This document shows, piece by piece, positions 62,741-64,000 of a DNA stretch of 64,000 nt (position 1 is its first letter; the number at the start of each line of letters is the position of its first letter). The stretch lies in assembly GCA_003342815.1 (NCBI GenBank), contig PTEX01000031.1, positions 2,033,210 to 2,097,209 of the forward strand. Direction: 5' to 3'. Below the pieces are notes generated by a model that saw nothing but the letters and a program-made list of their open reading frames with translations, was not told the DNA's origin and did no database searches. This stretch comes from Eudromia elegans. Taxonomy: Eukaryota; Chordata; Aves; Tinamiformes; Tinamidae. A program made the position numbers and the translations under genes.

Positions 62741-64000
62741 TCAAATAGGGCCCTAATGGCCCAAACCTTGTTACCTCTCAGCTCTGAGCTGCTACCTGCA
62801 AGGTTTTGTAGCCCATGCTCTGAGAGTGTTTCATAAATATTCCCAGTGCAACATGAGAAATGGTGGTCAATGTGAGTCTTAGATAAACACAGCGATGCTG
62901 AGACTTTCTTTTGCATTGGCCTTTTCTTCTCTTAAAGGCTGTTCGGGTGATTTTGCCGTATTTTTGAGACTTCATATTTAATTCAGGTTAAATCTAAACT
63001 ACTAAACAGAACTGTTAAGTAACGCATGAATCAGATAAATAAAGTTCCTCTGACCCAGAGGAAATATTGAAATCTCTTATCTGAACAAGAAATGAGCCTT
63101 TTTCCCCATGCTTATGGTGGCATTTTGCATATATTTGGTTTCAAAGGCTGATAAAGTTTGTCACTCTGAATCTTTCACGAGTCTCATAAAGGCCTTTTTC
63201 TTCTCAGCCTAGCAGTGTCTTGGAGAAATAAATGTCAGCCATGAGATAGGCAGAACAAGGCAGGCATGGCTGATGGCAGAAAGTGAGAACCAGGGATACA
63301 TACTAAAAACATTATAAAATAATTTAGAAGTGTTTAAAGAAAATCGTGGGGTTTGTTGCTTTTGTCAAAAACAAAAGATGCGATGTTGGCAGGAGAGACG
63401 ATACAAAGCAAAGAATGAAATGTCAAGTCTGACTGAAGGATCCACAAAACACAACCCTGCTCTTCTAAAATTTCTTAAATAGATCCACATTTCCTACCAT
63501 CTGCATCTCTCCATATATATTAAGGAAGAGACGATTATGAGATTCTGAGAGAGAATAAGAGAAAAGAAAAAGAGGTAGCTAAAATTTTTGGAACGATTAA
63601 ATCAGATTTCAATTTCCATCTAGTTTTTAAACAGATTCACTTTGTATTATTAAAAATGAAATGAAATTGCTAGAGGGAATTTTAAAGTTTGTAATTTAAC
63701 ATATTTAGTAGTATTTTTTTATTACATTTGATTTTAGAAATCCCACCAGGTTCTAATTATTAAGATTAAATGGGAAAAATGAATGTAAAGTGAAAGTCAT
63801 GAAAAATGAAGAAGAATTTCCATCATTCAGACCCCTTACCTGAGCTATCAAGAAAATTATTGCTTAATTAAAACCCTGATTTTAGAGAAATAGCTGCTTC
63901 TTGTTATGAAAATAGAATTAAAACTGTGAAATGGCTTTATTAATAAGTGATACAAGGCAGTTATAAGGGGAATTTCATTTAGATGGCGAGGCGCTGCTTG
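62741..64000. other. Non-coding stretch, no gene recognised
   Basis: AT-rich unique sequence to the window edge, with only short open frames. No repeat or RNA gene is recognised. Confidence 0.55.

Overview
This window looks like nuclear DNA from a bird, or less likely another sauropsid, and it is almost entirely non-coding. The evidence is the repeats. Every interspersed repeat I could classify with confidence is a fragment of a CR1 LINE (chicken repeat 1) or another old amniote repeat. One is the typical avian CR1 3' end (31401-31485). There are no Alu, B1, L1 or other mammalian repeats, repeat density is low, and no complete protein-coding gene can be read. The longest open frame (273 codons, 60962-61783) looks like chance. 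I see no operons, CRISPR arrays, rRNA or tRNA genes, no virus-derived element and no toxin gene. The most likely setting is a gene desert or the inside of a very long intron.

Layout. 1-95 is the end of a polypyrimidine 8-bp microsatellite. 96-4128 is AT-rich sequence with nothing recognised. 4129-4370 (minus) holds the best protein match in the window, a decayed histone H4 copy. 4371-19842 is unique sequence with AT/TG microsatellites, an old L2/MIR-type SINE tail (10651-10720) and a short imperfect palindrome (15773-15795). 19843-20200 (plus) is a very old CR1 reverse-transcriptase fragment. 20201-31400 is unique sequence with one 28-bp tandem duplication and two AT-rich blocks dense in homeodomain/POU-like motifs. 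31401-31485 (plus) and 32808-32985 (minus) are younger CR1 fragments. 34273-34340 is a 34-bp tandem duplication. 36105-36173 and 38838-38880 are two inverted repeats whose arms share a 9-mer.

45489-45573 is a CpG-rich segment bounded by good splice signals. 51343-51615 and 62258-62740 (both minus) are open frames with some splice-like features but no recognised homology. 53221-53470 and 60115-60200 (both minus) are old CR1 fragments. 58060-58260 is a small CpG-island-like segment. 58780-58965 is an enhancer-like AT-rich block. 60729-60858 (minus) is a fragment of an old amniote repeat that I know from turtle and crocodilian genomes.

There is no set of genes here that works together. The value of the window lies in the H4 fossil, the old repeat layers, possible unannotated exons and possible long-range regulatory DNA. 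I did not find a convincing new biological system. Family assignments rest on remembered consensus sequences, not on a search.
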